Assembly (NCBI GenBank): GCA_022747635.1
Contig: JAKTNV010000006.1
Span: 66,409,590 to 66,473,589 of the forward strand
From: Hetaerina americana
Lineage: Eukaryota; Arthropoda; Insecta; Odonata; Calopterygidae
Length of the DNA stretch: 64,000 nucleotides
Direction of reading: 5' to 3'
Shown piece by piece: positions 11,000-21,900 of this stretch. The notes beneath the pieces were generated by a model. That model ran no database searches. It was not told the DNA's origin and saw only the letters and a program-made list of their open reading frames with translations. A program made the translations under genes and the position numbers. Within the stretch, counting starts at the first letter, position 1, and every line of letters starts with the position of its first letter.

Positions 11000-11194
11000 C
11001 TATAGTTTATCGGCTTCCAAACTTCCCAAATATGCTGCTAATTGCTCGTGCCTCTCGGCTAAGGAATCCCGTATTCTAATGAAATATTTCCTGGCTTGCA
11101 GAGTCGTATTGCTGACTGTTAGCAAACATTTCTTCAGGTACATTTTTTCCATCTTGCTGTGCAATTCCACTGACTCTTTATTCTTGTATGGCAT
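11000..11194 (-). CDS. possible small ORF, 64 residues, uncertain
   Basis: Begins with ATG and ends with TAG. The product is charged and helix-prone, with an evenly spaced leucine/isoleucine pattern in the second half (RIRDSLAERHEQLAAYLGSL), unlike most chance frames here. There is no Kozak-like -3 purine, no partner exon and no family I recognise. It could be a micropeptide, an exon, a retroelement remnant or chance. Confidence 0.12.
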   Translation of the reverse strand: MPYKNKESVELHSKMEKMYLKKCLLTVSNTTLQARKYFIRIRDSLAERHEQLAAYLGSLEADKL

Positions 11195-11309
11195 GTACTC
11201 GTACGTTAGAACCTACAAAATATTTAAGTAGAGAGGTATTTTTCAGCGTTATCCTGAAAGGGTTCAGATCATAGTATACAAGGCAGCTGGTTGAGCGTTT
11301 ATTAGGCTT

Positions 11310-11360
11310 TAAAATATAGATATGGTGAGAAAAGAGAGGAAGTTGCTGGGGGATATCCGA
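11310..11360 (+). repeat. short LINE C-terminal fragment
   Basis: ATGGTGAGAAAAGAGAGGAAG followed by TTGCTGGGGGATAT reads MVRKERKLLGDI, matching the MVGEERSLLGEI segment of the L-A LINE. Only about 50 bases are alignable. Confidence 0.4.
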
Positions 11361-11389
11361 TGACAGCCATCAATTAACCACCAGATTTA

Positions 11390-11790
11390 TCAATTAACCC
11401 TCTGACCGGACCCTGAAAGAACAAAAGATTCGGAGGAACGCATAGAAAATGGAAATGGGCAGAGATCTGAATATTCGCACTCGAATGACAATGAGGGATG
11501 AGGGAAGGGGAGTGAAGAGAAAGGATGTGAAGAGAAATTCGCGGGAGAGCTCCGTCGAACACAGTCGAAAGTTCGACGAACCCAAACCTCGTCCCATTTC
11601 CTTTGAGAGAAAAATTTCCCCGGGCGAGGAACGCCCAACGCTACACTCGGAGGTAAACATGGGCCACAACACGAGATCATCCGCGGTGCGTTGTGGGGTC
11701 CTTCGAAATCGATGGAAAATACGCCACCTCGAATCGGCGAAGAAGTAAATATGTATATTTCGTCGGAGGATTTTCCTTTCTTGAGGTCCC
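11390..11790. other. GC-rich block, purine-rich first half
   Basis: Starts with GAGGGATGAGGGAAGGGG-type purine runs and becomes CpG-rich (CGAAAGTTCGACGAACCC, CCCCGGGCGAGG). Three overlapping minus-strand and one plus-strand frames are open with no domains. Regulatory or structural role unknown. Confidence 0.35.
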
Positions 11791-12026
11791 ACACTGTTTG
11801 CGTTTTGTTCTGACATATTTCTGGAGGATCGACGGCTAAAAAAAATCATCTATGCTTCCTGCAGAAGAGACGCAGAAAGCAACTACGCACTTCACGTACG
11901 GTGAGGTCATCTCCTTCTGATAGGACAAAATCTCTTGGATCTGATGATAACCGTTTACTTAAAGAGTTTCCTCTATATCTTTGTTCGTACCTCTCTCTCG
12001 ATCTAATTGCTTAAGTGAAATCGATT

Positions 12027-12335
12027 GGGGATCGGGATGGTGCAGTGGCTAACGTACTAGCTTCCCACTCAGAGGGCTCGGATTTGAATCCCAGAAGCGG
12101 CAGATATTTTCAGTGGTATCCTGATCCCTACTTGAGGTGCTTTGTGTAGAGAACTTTGAGATAGCACGCCGTCCGTCGTATGGGACGTTCTGCTGCAGGC
12201 CCCTTGGCGCCTTTCGTTAAGAGTAGGCTAATGCCGACGCCGGGTTTCTCTCCACCCTTCATCCTTTCCTGTCTATCCCCTATGGCGCAAATGACCTTAG
12301 CTGTCGGTCGCCTCCCCTAAATACTACTACTACCA
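12027..12335 (+). repeat. SINE-A, complete copy
   Basis: A tRNA-derived SINE of about 309 bases. The head contains an A-box-like TGGTGCAGTGGCTAACG (12038-12054) and a B-box-like GGATTTGAATCC (12080-12091), internal RNA polymerase III promoter elements. The body has CCTACTTGAGGTGC, GACGCCGGGTTTCTCTCC and CACCCTTCATCC. The 3' end reads GACCTTAGCTGTCGGTCG, then (TAC)n. Other copies, all minus strand, are at 5175, 35403, 47334 and 63801. It carries no coding capacity and needs a LINE for mobility. Confidence 0.85.
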
Positions 12336-14924
12336 CTGAAACCCATTCAGACTCCTGACGTCCTATCATTACCCTTCCTGAATCATGCCATAAAAATAAA
12401 TATTACAATTATTATATGCATGTCGGATTAACTGCATGAAAGCATTCGTGTGAACGTTCGTGATTTTAAAAGACCTATAAGATCAACAAAACGTTCCAAA
12501 ATTCCTAAGTGTAGAACAAAATTTGGACCAGCTATCGAAAATCAACTCTGCTTAAAAAACATGGAACGATATCCCTGGTTATGTAATAAATTCAAATAAT
12601 GCCTATCAATGTAATCAAATATTTTCTCCAACATATATGATAATTTAATTTATAATCTTAAATAAAATACTTCATATCATCTTTCTTTATACATTTCCAT
12701 GCTTTAGGTTAATTGTATTGTTTCTGGTGAGCAATTGTTTGATGTATCCTTTGTCTTTTCTCAAATGATTCAAGTGCCCGAAAATTCTTAAATAATGCAT
12801 TCAAAACTTGGACAAAATTGACCAAATTATCGTTATTAGTTCCATTTCCTATGCAATATATGTTAAACATTTCGTTTCCGAAGCATGATTAATTAGGGTA
12901 TCTCTCTATCGAAGGAATGCTCAGCTAAAATCTCTCATAAATAATATTAGAGTAATAATGGGCATGGTATAGTATTGCTTCATTTCTAAGTTCATGTTTA
13001 TTTATACTAAAATATCTCTATATCTTTGCAATATATTTCATAATGCATTGTCTGAGAACAGTAAATTAACATTTTTATTTGAAAATCATCTTCATCTGGT
13101 CGTATGACATTCGCTCAAAGATTTATTGTCCCTGCGAAAGATGAGGGAATGGAGGCGAGGTGCCCCCACCTGAGAGCCCTAGTGAAAGAGACGGGTAAAC
13201 CACCACAACCATCTTATGCACGCTAGACGATACCCCTTTTTAGATAAATTAAATGCAGTGGTAGGACATCAATTTCTGCCAGTATGCAACAATTAACGCC
13301 GTTATGTGAAGTCGTATATTTACTGAGCAATGCCACTTTAGTCTAAAGATAATATCCGCACTGATTCGTATATTCATGACATACCTGTATCTTCTACATT
13401 ACCAACATCTAATTCACTTCAGTGTTAATTTAAATTGGCTCTAATTCAAATGTATCATGACTTCAAAGTGAATTAATGCTAGGCAATATCTCATGAAGTG
13501 AATTTTGCAATGGGGATTATAAAATAGTAAACTAGGGATTAAAAAATAGTAAAATGGATAATTTTCTGCAAGATTATATTACTTCGAGCAAATAGCACCT
13601 TACGGTGAAAGTGACATCGTGAATTTATAAGGATTGTCAATATCCTTAAAAAGATGTTCGATTTGCATTAGTAACTCTAAAGTGACAGAAATTCGATTCC
13701 TTATCTCTACATACGTAGTATTGATTTCCATTTTCCTTTTCCACTTAATGTTCACGTCGAATTGAATGTAAACGTAGGGTACCACTCTCCAATTCGTCCA
13801 GTATAAATTAATATGAATAAATGAAGGTGAAAAACATAGAATAAGAAGAGTATCATAATCTTTACAGGTTTTTCAAAACTATTAGAAGTGCCGAACTCAT
13901 GGAATAATACCATTGCAATGAAAATCCTTCTACGCTATGACGATGGTTGGTTTTAATGAATAATTGAGCCATTGCATAACTTATTTTCACATTCTTTTCC
14001 ACTTTTGCAGTATTACCACTGACCATGACATAATAGTGAATATTATTATGCAACACCATTGGTGCAAAGTTCTGTAAATTTCTACCGTTTTGTAGTAACG
14101 AGATTAACATGATGAATCCATATATTTTTACAGAAGCCGGATGACGGTGAACTCCTAATAGAAACACTAAGACATTTCTAATTTCTACTCACATGTTTTT
14201 CACGCTCCCTTAAAGGTATTATTAATGATCAATTCAAATAATTATGCCTTCAAAAAATAATTCATATTTTTGTGTAAAAATCTGACCAATTTCCAGTTTA
14301 GCATAGGCGTACTTGGTTAGCTGGAGTTCTGATTATGACACGATAAAAGGGAGAAGAGATATTTTAAAAATAAACTTTTACCCTCCCTTTGATCTACACC
14401 CGAAGGCTATACGAAACAGGTTTTCGTCGGATCCGACAGAACTTCACAGGATACGCGGCCAGTTTTCTTTAAAAAAATCGAAAAAAAAATAAATTCTGGT
14501 TACCAGCTTGACTTCCTTGGGTGTGTCCATGTAACTGAACGGCGGCTTTTCGAGCTGAAAACGACCTGATCGCAACGAAGAATCCGAATTCCGAAAGTTA
14601 TTTCGCAAAGGAATTAAAATAAGTGTGCACTCATCATGATTACGATCAATCTGTAGCGAATAAAAAAACATGACATTTTAACCCATTGTTGATTCCACTC
14701 TCTCCTTACTTTTAGGCATGATGATTAAATATGAACTGCCAAGTGACTCTACTCTTAAATACACGAACTGGTCGAAGATATTTTAGCGGAAAATTTTAAT
14801 ATGCCAATCATACGCTTTACTTTGATAAGCTCTAAAATATTCTGAGTTTACTGGCAACAAAATCTCTAAAAATAACACTTATTATCGAAATTTAAAATGA
14901 GAAATGTAGAAATACAGAAGAATT
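12336..14924. other. unassigned AT-rich DNA
   Basis: No gene or repeat recognised. A short GC patch near 13150-13220 (GAGGCGAGGTGCCCCCACC) has no clear identity. Frames at 13600-13785 and 13862-14167 (-) are unremarkable. Confidence 0.45.
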
Positions 14925-15130
14925 GAGAAGGAAAGGCTATGAGGAGCGGGATATAAAAGAAAACCAGTTGGATTGAGCATAGGTTGAGACATAATGAATA
15001 TTTTTAATAACATAATAGAAGGGAAAAAAGGTATGTCACGTGGAACGCCAAATAGAAAGGTCTAGTAAAGAAGGGCGTTAGATGAAATAGCTATCATAGC
15101 GTTAAAGTCAGCATTGCCAACTGTAAGAGT
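14925..15130 (+). repeat. LINE C-terminal fragment, decayed
   Basis: Reads in one frame with several stops as an IG-x-DIMNIFNNIIEGKKG-MSRGTP-RKV--RRALDEI pattern. This is the RH(N/D)-x-IIEGK-x-GKRGRGRP region that ends many arthropod non-LTR polyproteins. The rest of the element is not seen. Confidence 0.5.
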
Positions 15131-15840
15131 GGAGGAACGCAGTCAGCCAATCTTTGGGTTGAAATACTTCCGATTATGAAACTTGGGCTGAAGTTTCCTT
15201 AAAAGCTAGCCAAAAGGATAGAAGGCTGCAAATTTTAATTTATCTGCGACGGAATAAAGATGAGAGAATGCAATCAATGCAAGTCACAAAATCCCACATG
15301 GACGGATTATTTCTTCACATTCAACGTAATGAAACTCAAACCCACCAAATACAAATTAAAGTCCCATAGAACTAGATAAGCATCTGAAACAGTAAATGAA
15401 CAACTCTTTTTAGATTTTTTTTAAATTTACGGGCTCTTAAAATTACGGTGAATCCATTTTTCTTTAAAGCCCACAAGAAAATGTATTTCTTAATTATGCT
15501 AAATGGTTATGGCAGCTTCTGAAACCACCATGTTCCGAATGGCATATTTTTCTTTCACGTTGATTAAAGGAAATGAAGCACCATTACCAACACTACATGA
15601 GCATAAACTTGGGAACCCATGCAAGGCGAACGATTTTTGTACGGTGAAATATTTGCAGTTTTTTGGGCATCGGTGGGCGACAAAAGGGATAGGAACCTGG
15701 TGTGTTTAAACACTGGATATAACCCCGTGGATTGTAGCGTAATGCTTACGATTACGACTGCTTCCCGACATTTAATGTACGGGAATCCATTGGAATATCT
15801 TATTTGTTTTAAATCGATAAAACATTACATGTTGTAAAAT
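15131..15840. other. unassigned AT-rich DNA
   Basis: Two overlapping plus-strand frames (15503-15709, 15619-15837) are short and unrecognised. No repeat seen. Confidence 0.45.
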
Positions 15841-15935
15841 GACACCTCGGTAGCTTAACCAGCTAAGAACTCGGCAGGAATATGAAAGGTACGGGTTGGA
15901 ATCCCAGTAAAGGCGTTTAACTTTGCATGCTTAGG
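15841..15935 (+). repeat. tRNA-like SINE fragment
   Basis: CGGTAGCTTAACCAGCTAAG is A-box-like and GGGTTGGAATCCC is B-box-like, about 35 bases apart, with CAGTAAAGGCG after it. This matches the arrangement of the tRNA-like units at 26793-26990 (TAGCTTAACGGGCTAAACC and GGTTCGAATCC, then GGTCAAGGCG). Arm pairing is too poor for a functional tRNA. Confidence 0.5.
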
Positions 15936-16079
15936 CATATACGTGCGTTTTACATGAACTTGTTCTGAACACGGATGAGCAATCTCTGAAACCATTCAAT
16001 GATATATTACTTTGGCCGAAAATCGAAGTTTTATTACATTTCCAAAGCGCTGTTAAAGGAACCGCTAAGAGAAGCCTTC

Positions 16080-16570
16080 AACCGTGAAGCCCATTATATC
16101 ACTCCCGCATGGTTTGCGCGTTCCCACCTCTGTCAGTAACGGGCCCGTAGAACAAAAAGTTCAATGTCTGCGACGACGCCGGATCCGATATCGACCGGTG
16201 AGAACCACTTCGATCGCCGCCTTCAAGGCGGAGGGGCGCAAACATCGGAAGGCATCAGTCCAATCGGAGTTGGAGAAGGACGGAGGAGTGTGGGGGAAGC
16301 GGGGAACAATATTGTATGAAAGGTTGGCCTTTTCTGGGGGAATGCTCCACGTTATGACACTTGAGGATCTCGAGTCCTTTCCTCCCCACCTTCCCCCCCC
16401 CCCCACACCCAGATCTCTCCCCCGGACATCCTTGACCCATCTAGGGGAATTAATAAGGCATTCAAATCTCTCGCCCTCATAACTTTCACCTCCGTCCTGA
16501 CGCCCTCGTTTGTTTACCTGCCCCGAGGCAATAAAGATCGTTTTGGGACTGCGACGCCTCGCCAAAAGGT
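16080..16570. other. GC-rich block with a poly-C run
   Basis: CpG-rich (GCGACGACGCCGGATCCG) with a pyrimidine run including an uninterrupted C tract near 16390-16402. Three overlapping frames on the two strands are open for 61 to 151 codons without any domain. No gene supported. Confidence 0.35.
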
Positions 16571-17529
16571 TCAACCGCTCATTAAAAAAAAGGTGAGAAA
16601 TCAGAGAATGAATCACTCCAAGTTAGGTAGTGACCCGAAATGTTTTAGTCCGCTTTCTTCCTTCTCTCACTCTTCCTTCACGCATTTCTTTCCTCTTTTG
16701 TTCTTCTCATATGTACCAACCGAAGGTTTTTTTAACACCGTCATCTTATTACACAGACAGAATAAGAAAGAGGAAAAACGTTTTTAAGAATTAACAATAA
16801 ACTGAAGCTAGTGATCTTTGCGACAAAAAATCGTTTGATTCTTTTCACTCTCTTATCTTTTCCGAATCGTGCGAACACCAACAGATTTACGCACCTTAAT
16901 GATTATAATTATTGGTTCAATTGGTAACAGGATAGCCTCACTCCACAAACACTTCTCTCCTAATTGCGCAATCGTGTAGGTGTCATTGATGAGAATTTTC
17001 CACGGTGATAACATTTTTTTCATGAATAACTTGAAAACAGTAAGCTTTAACAGTACGTTTGAAACTATAATCCAATCCTTTGACAAATCTTACGAATTTA
17101 TAGAGGTAAAACCACCCACTTCAACCCTTCTCTTTACACGATATCAGCACCGAAACTACTGCTTGAATAACAGTTGGGTAAGATCAGCCATTCCTAATTT
17201 ATATTAAAGACATAATAACGTATTGGATAGCTACTCGTATTTTGTATGATACCCATGACTATTACTGCCAGCATTGGCACCCAAAGAAAAACATACTGGC
17301 CCAACTATACAAATTCTTCATCCCGGCCCGCAAAAGAGTATCGTATTAGCACATGCATCGGTGGAAAATTATCAACAGGAACTCCTGAGATTATTTTTAA
17401 CTAAAGAAGACTGAATAGTCAACAAGGGAAACAAAAGTAAGCCATGAAAAACTAATTAATTTTCATTCAACCGATTCCATCTGTTAAAGGAAGGGTTTCG
17501 ATGGTCCTCAACGCCTACTGTCTTAATCC
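16571..17529. other. unassigned DNA
   Basis: AT-rich with a pyrimidine-rich stretch at 16650-16720. No gene or repeat recognised. Confidence 0.45.
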
Positions 17530-17800
17530 TGTGAGAACTCCCTCTTTTCCGCCATAAATTATTTCTTTCTTTAGTTCTTCTTCCTGTCTTTGTGGAAGGC
17601 CTACTCCATTACTCCATCTAGTTTACCTAGCATTCTCCCTTTTACTACTGTCTTCAGTGTCCTACATGTGCAATAACCTTTCAATATTTCAACCATACAC
17701 GCAATTCTGACTTTTCCGGATTTCCCCTAATAAAATCCTCTCTTCGCCCTTCATTTAAAATGTCAAATTTGCCTTACTCTCTCAACTTTAACTCCAATCT
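17530..17800 (-). repeat. LINE C-terminal fragment, minus strand
   Basis: Read on the minus strand with frame shifts it gives LLGEIRKS, LVEILKGYCTC, RTLKTVVKGRMLGKLDGV, collinear with LLGEILWR...GMLKTVIEGRMLGKRGKG of the L-A LINE at 3654. Decayed beyond function. Confidence 0.6.
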
Positions 17801-20177
17801 TATTCCTCCTTTCTTCTCTATGCCAATAAAAGCTAGTAACCTCAAATTTAGTCAAATCCCTAGTATTTTAAATATTTTTAGTGCGGGTCACGTTAAAGCC
17901 ACGGAAATATTGGCAAGAAATTCTGAGACGGACAAAACAATTATGTTAGAAACCATTCTTTTTTTGAATGATTATGATAATACTGATATTAATTTGTACA
18001 AGGGAACATTAAATTATTACAGGATCAATTATTTCAGCATATCACTCAAAAGAAGAATATACCATATTCATCTTTTGAATGCATGGAATGAATTCAATCT
18101 TCCCCCAAATTCAGGCTAACTGGCTTTTGGTCTGAACTGCGCAGTTACAATGAATTTTAATCATTTTATTTTCTTGAAGCAGCCACCCTTCCTTCAAACA
18201 GAATTAATTTTTGTGCCTCACAATCTGTGGAACCCGTTTTCCTGAGTAATTACCGATATACCCCAATACGCAGTGCCAATGTTCCTGTGAGATTTTAAAT
18301 TTATATAGTAAAGTCGACTTCCCTTTCTTCTCGTTCGTTTACTTCACCACACCCTTATCAAATGGAAATTTTCAAACATGCTCGAGAATTATCCAGTTCC
18401 TTCATGGGCTGGTGGTGACGCTGTCTCTATGGCGTATATCTGCACTGGATTAAGCGCAATTAAAAGGACGGTGACCACGCACGCTTTGTCCAATTGGCTT
18501 AATGGGAACTCGAGGAGAAAATGCCCACTGCTCGCTTACTACGGCTTCCTAGAGGAACAAAAAATCTTAAAGAAGAATATGACGCGGTGGCATTTTGTTG
18601 ATGACTTTTACAGCGAAGAGTTGAAGGTAGAATATTACCGCTCAGTGACAGTGGTGTTAAGGCCAATGGTATTGACAGTGGCGAACCACACCGAGCCATA
18701 ACGAAGGCTAATGCAGACACAGAACAGCGACAAATATCTGTATCATATACATCATAACATTCGTCAGATAAATAAATTTATACCCCAGGTATGCGTCGTA
18801 TACGTATGAAAATTATGGGTATTTCACTAGTAATCTGGCCCTAAAGGTCACGGGTTGGACAACGTCGCTGCAATTCCCGATCGTTGCTCAAGTTTGACGG
18901 AACCTATAATGCGAAACCTCCTTCATCGAACCAACCACTAACACTTTTCGTGAAGCATCAAACAGATAAAAACTAATATCGCCGGAGACGCACCTGCTCA
19001 TGATATAAGGTTCACTGAAATAATACACGAGAAGTAATCAGGCAGCGAGGGTTCTTTGAACGCTTAACCCACACTTTTTGGGCTATCGGGGTGGGGGAAG
19101 AGAGAAGCGGGAGTCATAATCTATGCTACTAAGTGGGCTCATTTGTTGGAAGTGATAAGGTGAAACTGTACATTCGCGAAAGCTGTTCGCCCCCATGAAG
19201 AAAACTCAAAGCATGCACTACCTGTTGGTACCTACTAATGTGAGGGTTAACTAATGGGACAAGGATGAGTTAAACCGGAATGAGAGAGTAAACAGGATTT
19301 TCATTAGCGGTAAATAACCACGGCCACACACGCGAATGATGAATGCGAGTATATAGATATATAAATTATTTGCCCGAAGCGAGCAGACACGATACAATTT
19401 TTTTAAATTGTTTTTCAATGCCTGTGCAAAACCTGAACATTGAGAAAACCCAGCAAATGTAAGGAATTGGGGGGGGGAGTGAAAATGTCTAATATCATCA
19501 CCTCATTAAGCATGATTCGTCTCCATTGACCGTCCATCCCATTTTCAAGAGACTCGAGAAAGAATGGGCAATAAAAACGCCGAAGTGTGATTTTCTAAAT
19601 TTTAGCCCATTTCTCAATAAAAAACCGTAGGGAACAAAACGATTAGCTGAGCGAATTTGCGGATAACACCTTCGACGCGATTTAAAAAAAATAGTGCGCT
19701 TTTTAATAATACGGAGCAACTTTTTCATTCCTTGTAACATCATGTCCCGGTCAAAAACAGGAAAAGTAACTCTAGTGCCAAAATCAGTGGGCTGATTTTG
19801 GAAAAAAGACGAGATCCTGGAAAATGTTTACGCAAAACACAAAACTTGTACGGAAAAAAACCCGTTTCTCTACCTTTTCCGATAGAAAAGAATCCTTTCA
19901 ATCGCTACACTCAAAAGTTCAATGAATTCCATTGACGCATGATATGTATTTGTGCATGCGTAATTAGCGCTCAAATTAAAAATAAGTAAACTGGGAGGTA
20001 CTGATTACACTAATAAGAAGAAAGGCTAGATACATTTTCATCTTACAGCCAAGCCAGTGCAAAACTTAAAAGTAATACAGCGATCTAGAGTTGCTGGCGC
20101 GTAAGTAAGTATTGAATAGTAGATTTTAATTACGGAAATCATTGGAAATCAAAATCTGGTGGATGCCTTTATTGACA
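17801..20177. other. unassigned DNA, one doubtful ORF
   Basis: The ATG-initiated frame at 18378-18701 (+, 107 residues) has no recognisable domain and sits in unremarkable sequence. A G run at 19469-19477 and AT-rich flanks are the only other points. A B-box-like GGTCACGGGTTGG near 18845 is isolated and not convincing. Confidence 0.4.
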
Positions 20178-20275
20178 AGGTTTCGGTGTCAACACTGGCG
20201 ACATGGTAACTCTGCCGGCAGAAAATTCGTCAATTGAAGAGTGAATATCGAGTTCGAATTCCGGTCAACATCTTT
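20178..20275 (+). repeat. tRNA-like SINE fragment, diverged
   Basis: GAGTTCGAATTCCGGTCAA near 20250 resembles the GGTTCGAATCCCGGTCAA B-box region of the unit at 26893, with a loosely similar ACATGGTAACTCTGCCGGC upstream. Spacing is stretched. Low-copy relic of the same family at best. Confidence 0.35.
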
Positions 20276-21003
20276 GCACGTACAAATTCAATAAATATCC
20301 AAGTAGTGAGTTTCTTCGGCTATTAAAACTTCGCGGAAAATGGAAGGGTGACAGAGGCAAAGAAACTGCCCCCTTCCCCACTCCTTACCTGAATGCCTGA
20401 ATTTTCAGTCAAGGCGGAATTCGGGTGGAGCTCATCTGAGAAAAACAATTTTCGGTTTGATTACGAAATTCATTATGTGCTAGGAGACTTTGAGGTGCCG
20501 ATGTCATATACAGGAACCTGTACATCTGCATAAAATCCCGCAAGCCGCCTCAAGGGCGTATGACGGGGAGTCACCAGCCATGCATTCATATTCACAATTA
20601 TTACCCCTCTACATAAGCATGAGTTCGAACATGCACCCGAACAAAGTTAATCACGTGAAATAAGGTATTTACATAAAATAATATTCAATAACAAGATATA
20701 TTTAAAATCCTGTTGGAACAATTTGATAAAGATGGACCTATTTATAAAGATCTTGCAAAAAACAACGCAATATATACTCTACCGATGCTAATTATCTCCT
20801 TCGCGCCTGCGGTCAAACCAATATTGATCTCAGATGGTATGTGGAAAAAAATACATGTTAAATCCATCCGTTATACTATCTATCTCAATTTCAATTTAAA
20901 ATAAATTCACTTGTTTCGATGCATGCCGTACATTCCGTATTCCAGAAAAGGATAAGGCCATTGAATGTAAAGTACCGTAAATGCTGGAAAAAAAAGATAT
21001 TTT
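20276..21003. other. unassigned AT-rich DNA
   Basis: Nothing recognised. Confidence 0.5.
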
Positions 21004-21290
21004 ATGATCGGAAATCCTGAAACTTGTTTCTCCCATACTTCATCAAAGGTTTTTCAGAATACCATTCACTTTCAAGTGCTATTTATCAGAGAATTGGACA
21101 GTAGCTCTCCAAACGATGTCCTATTCCCTGCTCAGCCCCATCACTTAACCACAACTCTTTGCACCGACATATTCCACAACCTGCTTCTCGTAGTTCATCC
21201 TTGGCCTTCCTCTATAATTTTTCCCCTCTGTCACCTTAAATTACGCTCCTCGGCAATTCTTTATGAAAATACCCTCTCAAGGATATTCTA
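21004..21290 (-). repeat. LINE C-terminal fragment, second type
   Basis: On the minus strand it reads KVTEGKNYRGRPRMNYEKQVVEY, then VMGLSRERDIVWRA-like sequence after frame shifts. This is the GKRGRGRPR...I-KDV...R-(K/D)-WRA tail of non-LTR elements, with residues that differ from the L-A copies, so a separate family is likely. Confidence 0.5.
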
Positions 21291-21339
21291 AACTATAATA
21301 TCTAACACATGAGTTCTTCACGAGTTGTGATGTCTTAAG

Positions 21340-21900
21340 AGTGCCTTCGCCAGGCCCTGGTGTCCCTCTTTTCGCCTCTTTCCTCATTTACCTTTGCATT
21401 TTTTTCCCACGGGACGTCGCCATCGTCTCCTGGAAGCGACCGACGAATGTCCGCCCGAATGAAACCGGTGTCTCTCGCTCCTCGCGAGAAACGTGAAAAA
21501 GAAAGAAATAAAAGACGATCCACGTCAGCTGCCCCTTCCCCACCCCACCTCCTCGCCCACCCATCCCACTCCTCAAACCTCCAACCTCCTTAAAGGAGTG
21601 CCTCGTCGTCGTTTCTAGTTCCTTGCACTTGGCTTGCGTGCGGTCACCTCAAGTCTCCTGCGTTGCCATCCCTTCCTTCCTCTTTCCCTTTTTTCCGCAC
21701 CCCTCCCTTCCCTTCCCATCATTTCGCCTCCCCTCGCGACACCCTCCGTCTCCTTCGCGGTAAGCTCTCCACTCCATCCTGCTTCATTTTTCCTCCCTCC
21801 GCAGAACACTCGTCGTAATTGGAACAAAACTGTGGACGACATCCCTCCTTCCCGCCCCAACTCATCTCCCCTCCCCATCGCGGAGGCTTCAAAATGCACG
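21340..21900. other. GC-rich polypyrimidine block
   Basis: Long C/T-rich runs (CCCTTCCCCACCCCACCTCC, CCTTCCTTCCTC) with CpG clusters. All six phases have few stops, so the open frames of 62 to 135 codons carry little weight and their products are S/P/H/R rich. Triplex-prone mirror-like purine/pyrimidine DNA. Confidence 0.4.

Noticed and set aside
10860..11231. 123-codon hydrophobic plus-strand frame
   Set aside because: Hydrophobicity follows from T-rich sequence; no topology or family; overlaps a better-looking minus-strand frame.
18840..18900. B-box-like sequence as a SINE
   Set aside because: No A box at the right distance and no match to the SINE bodies of the window.
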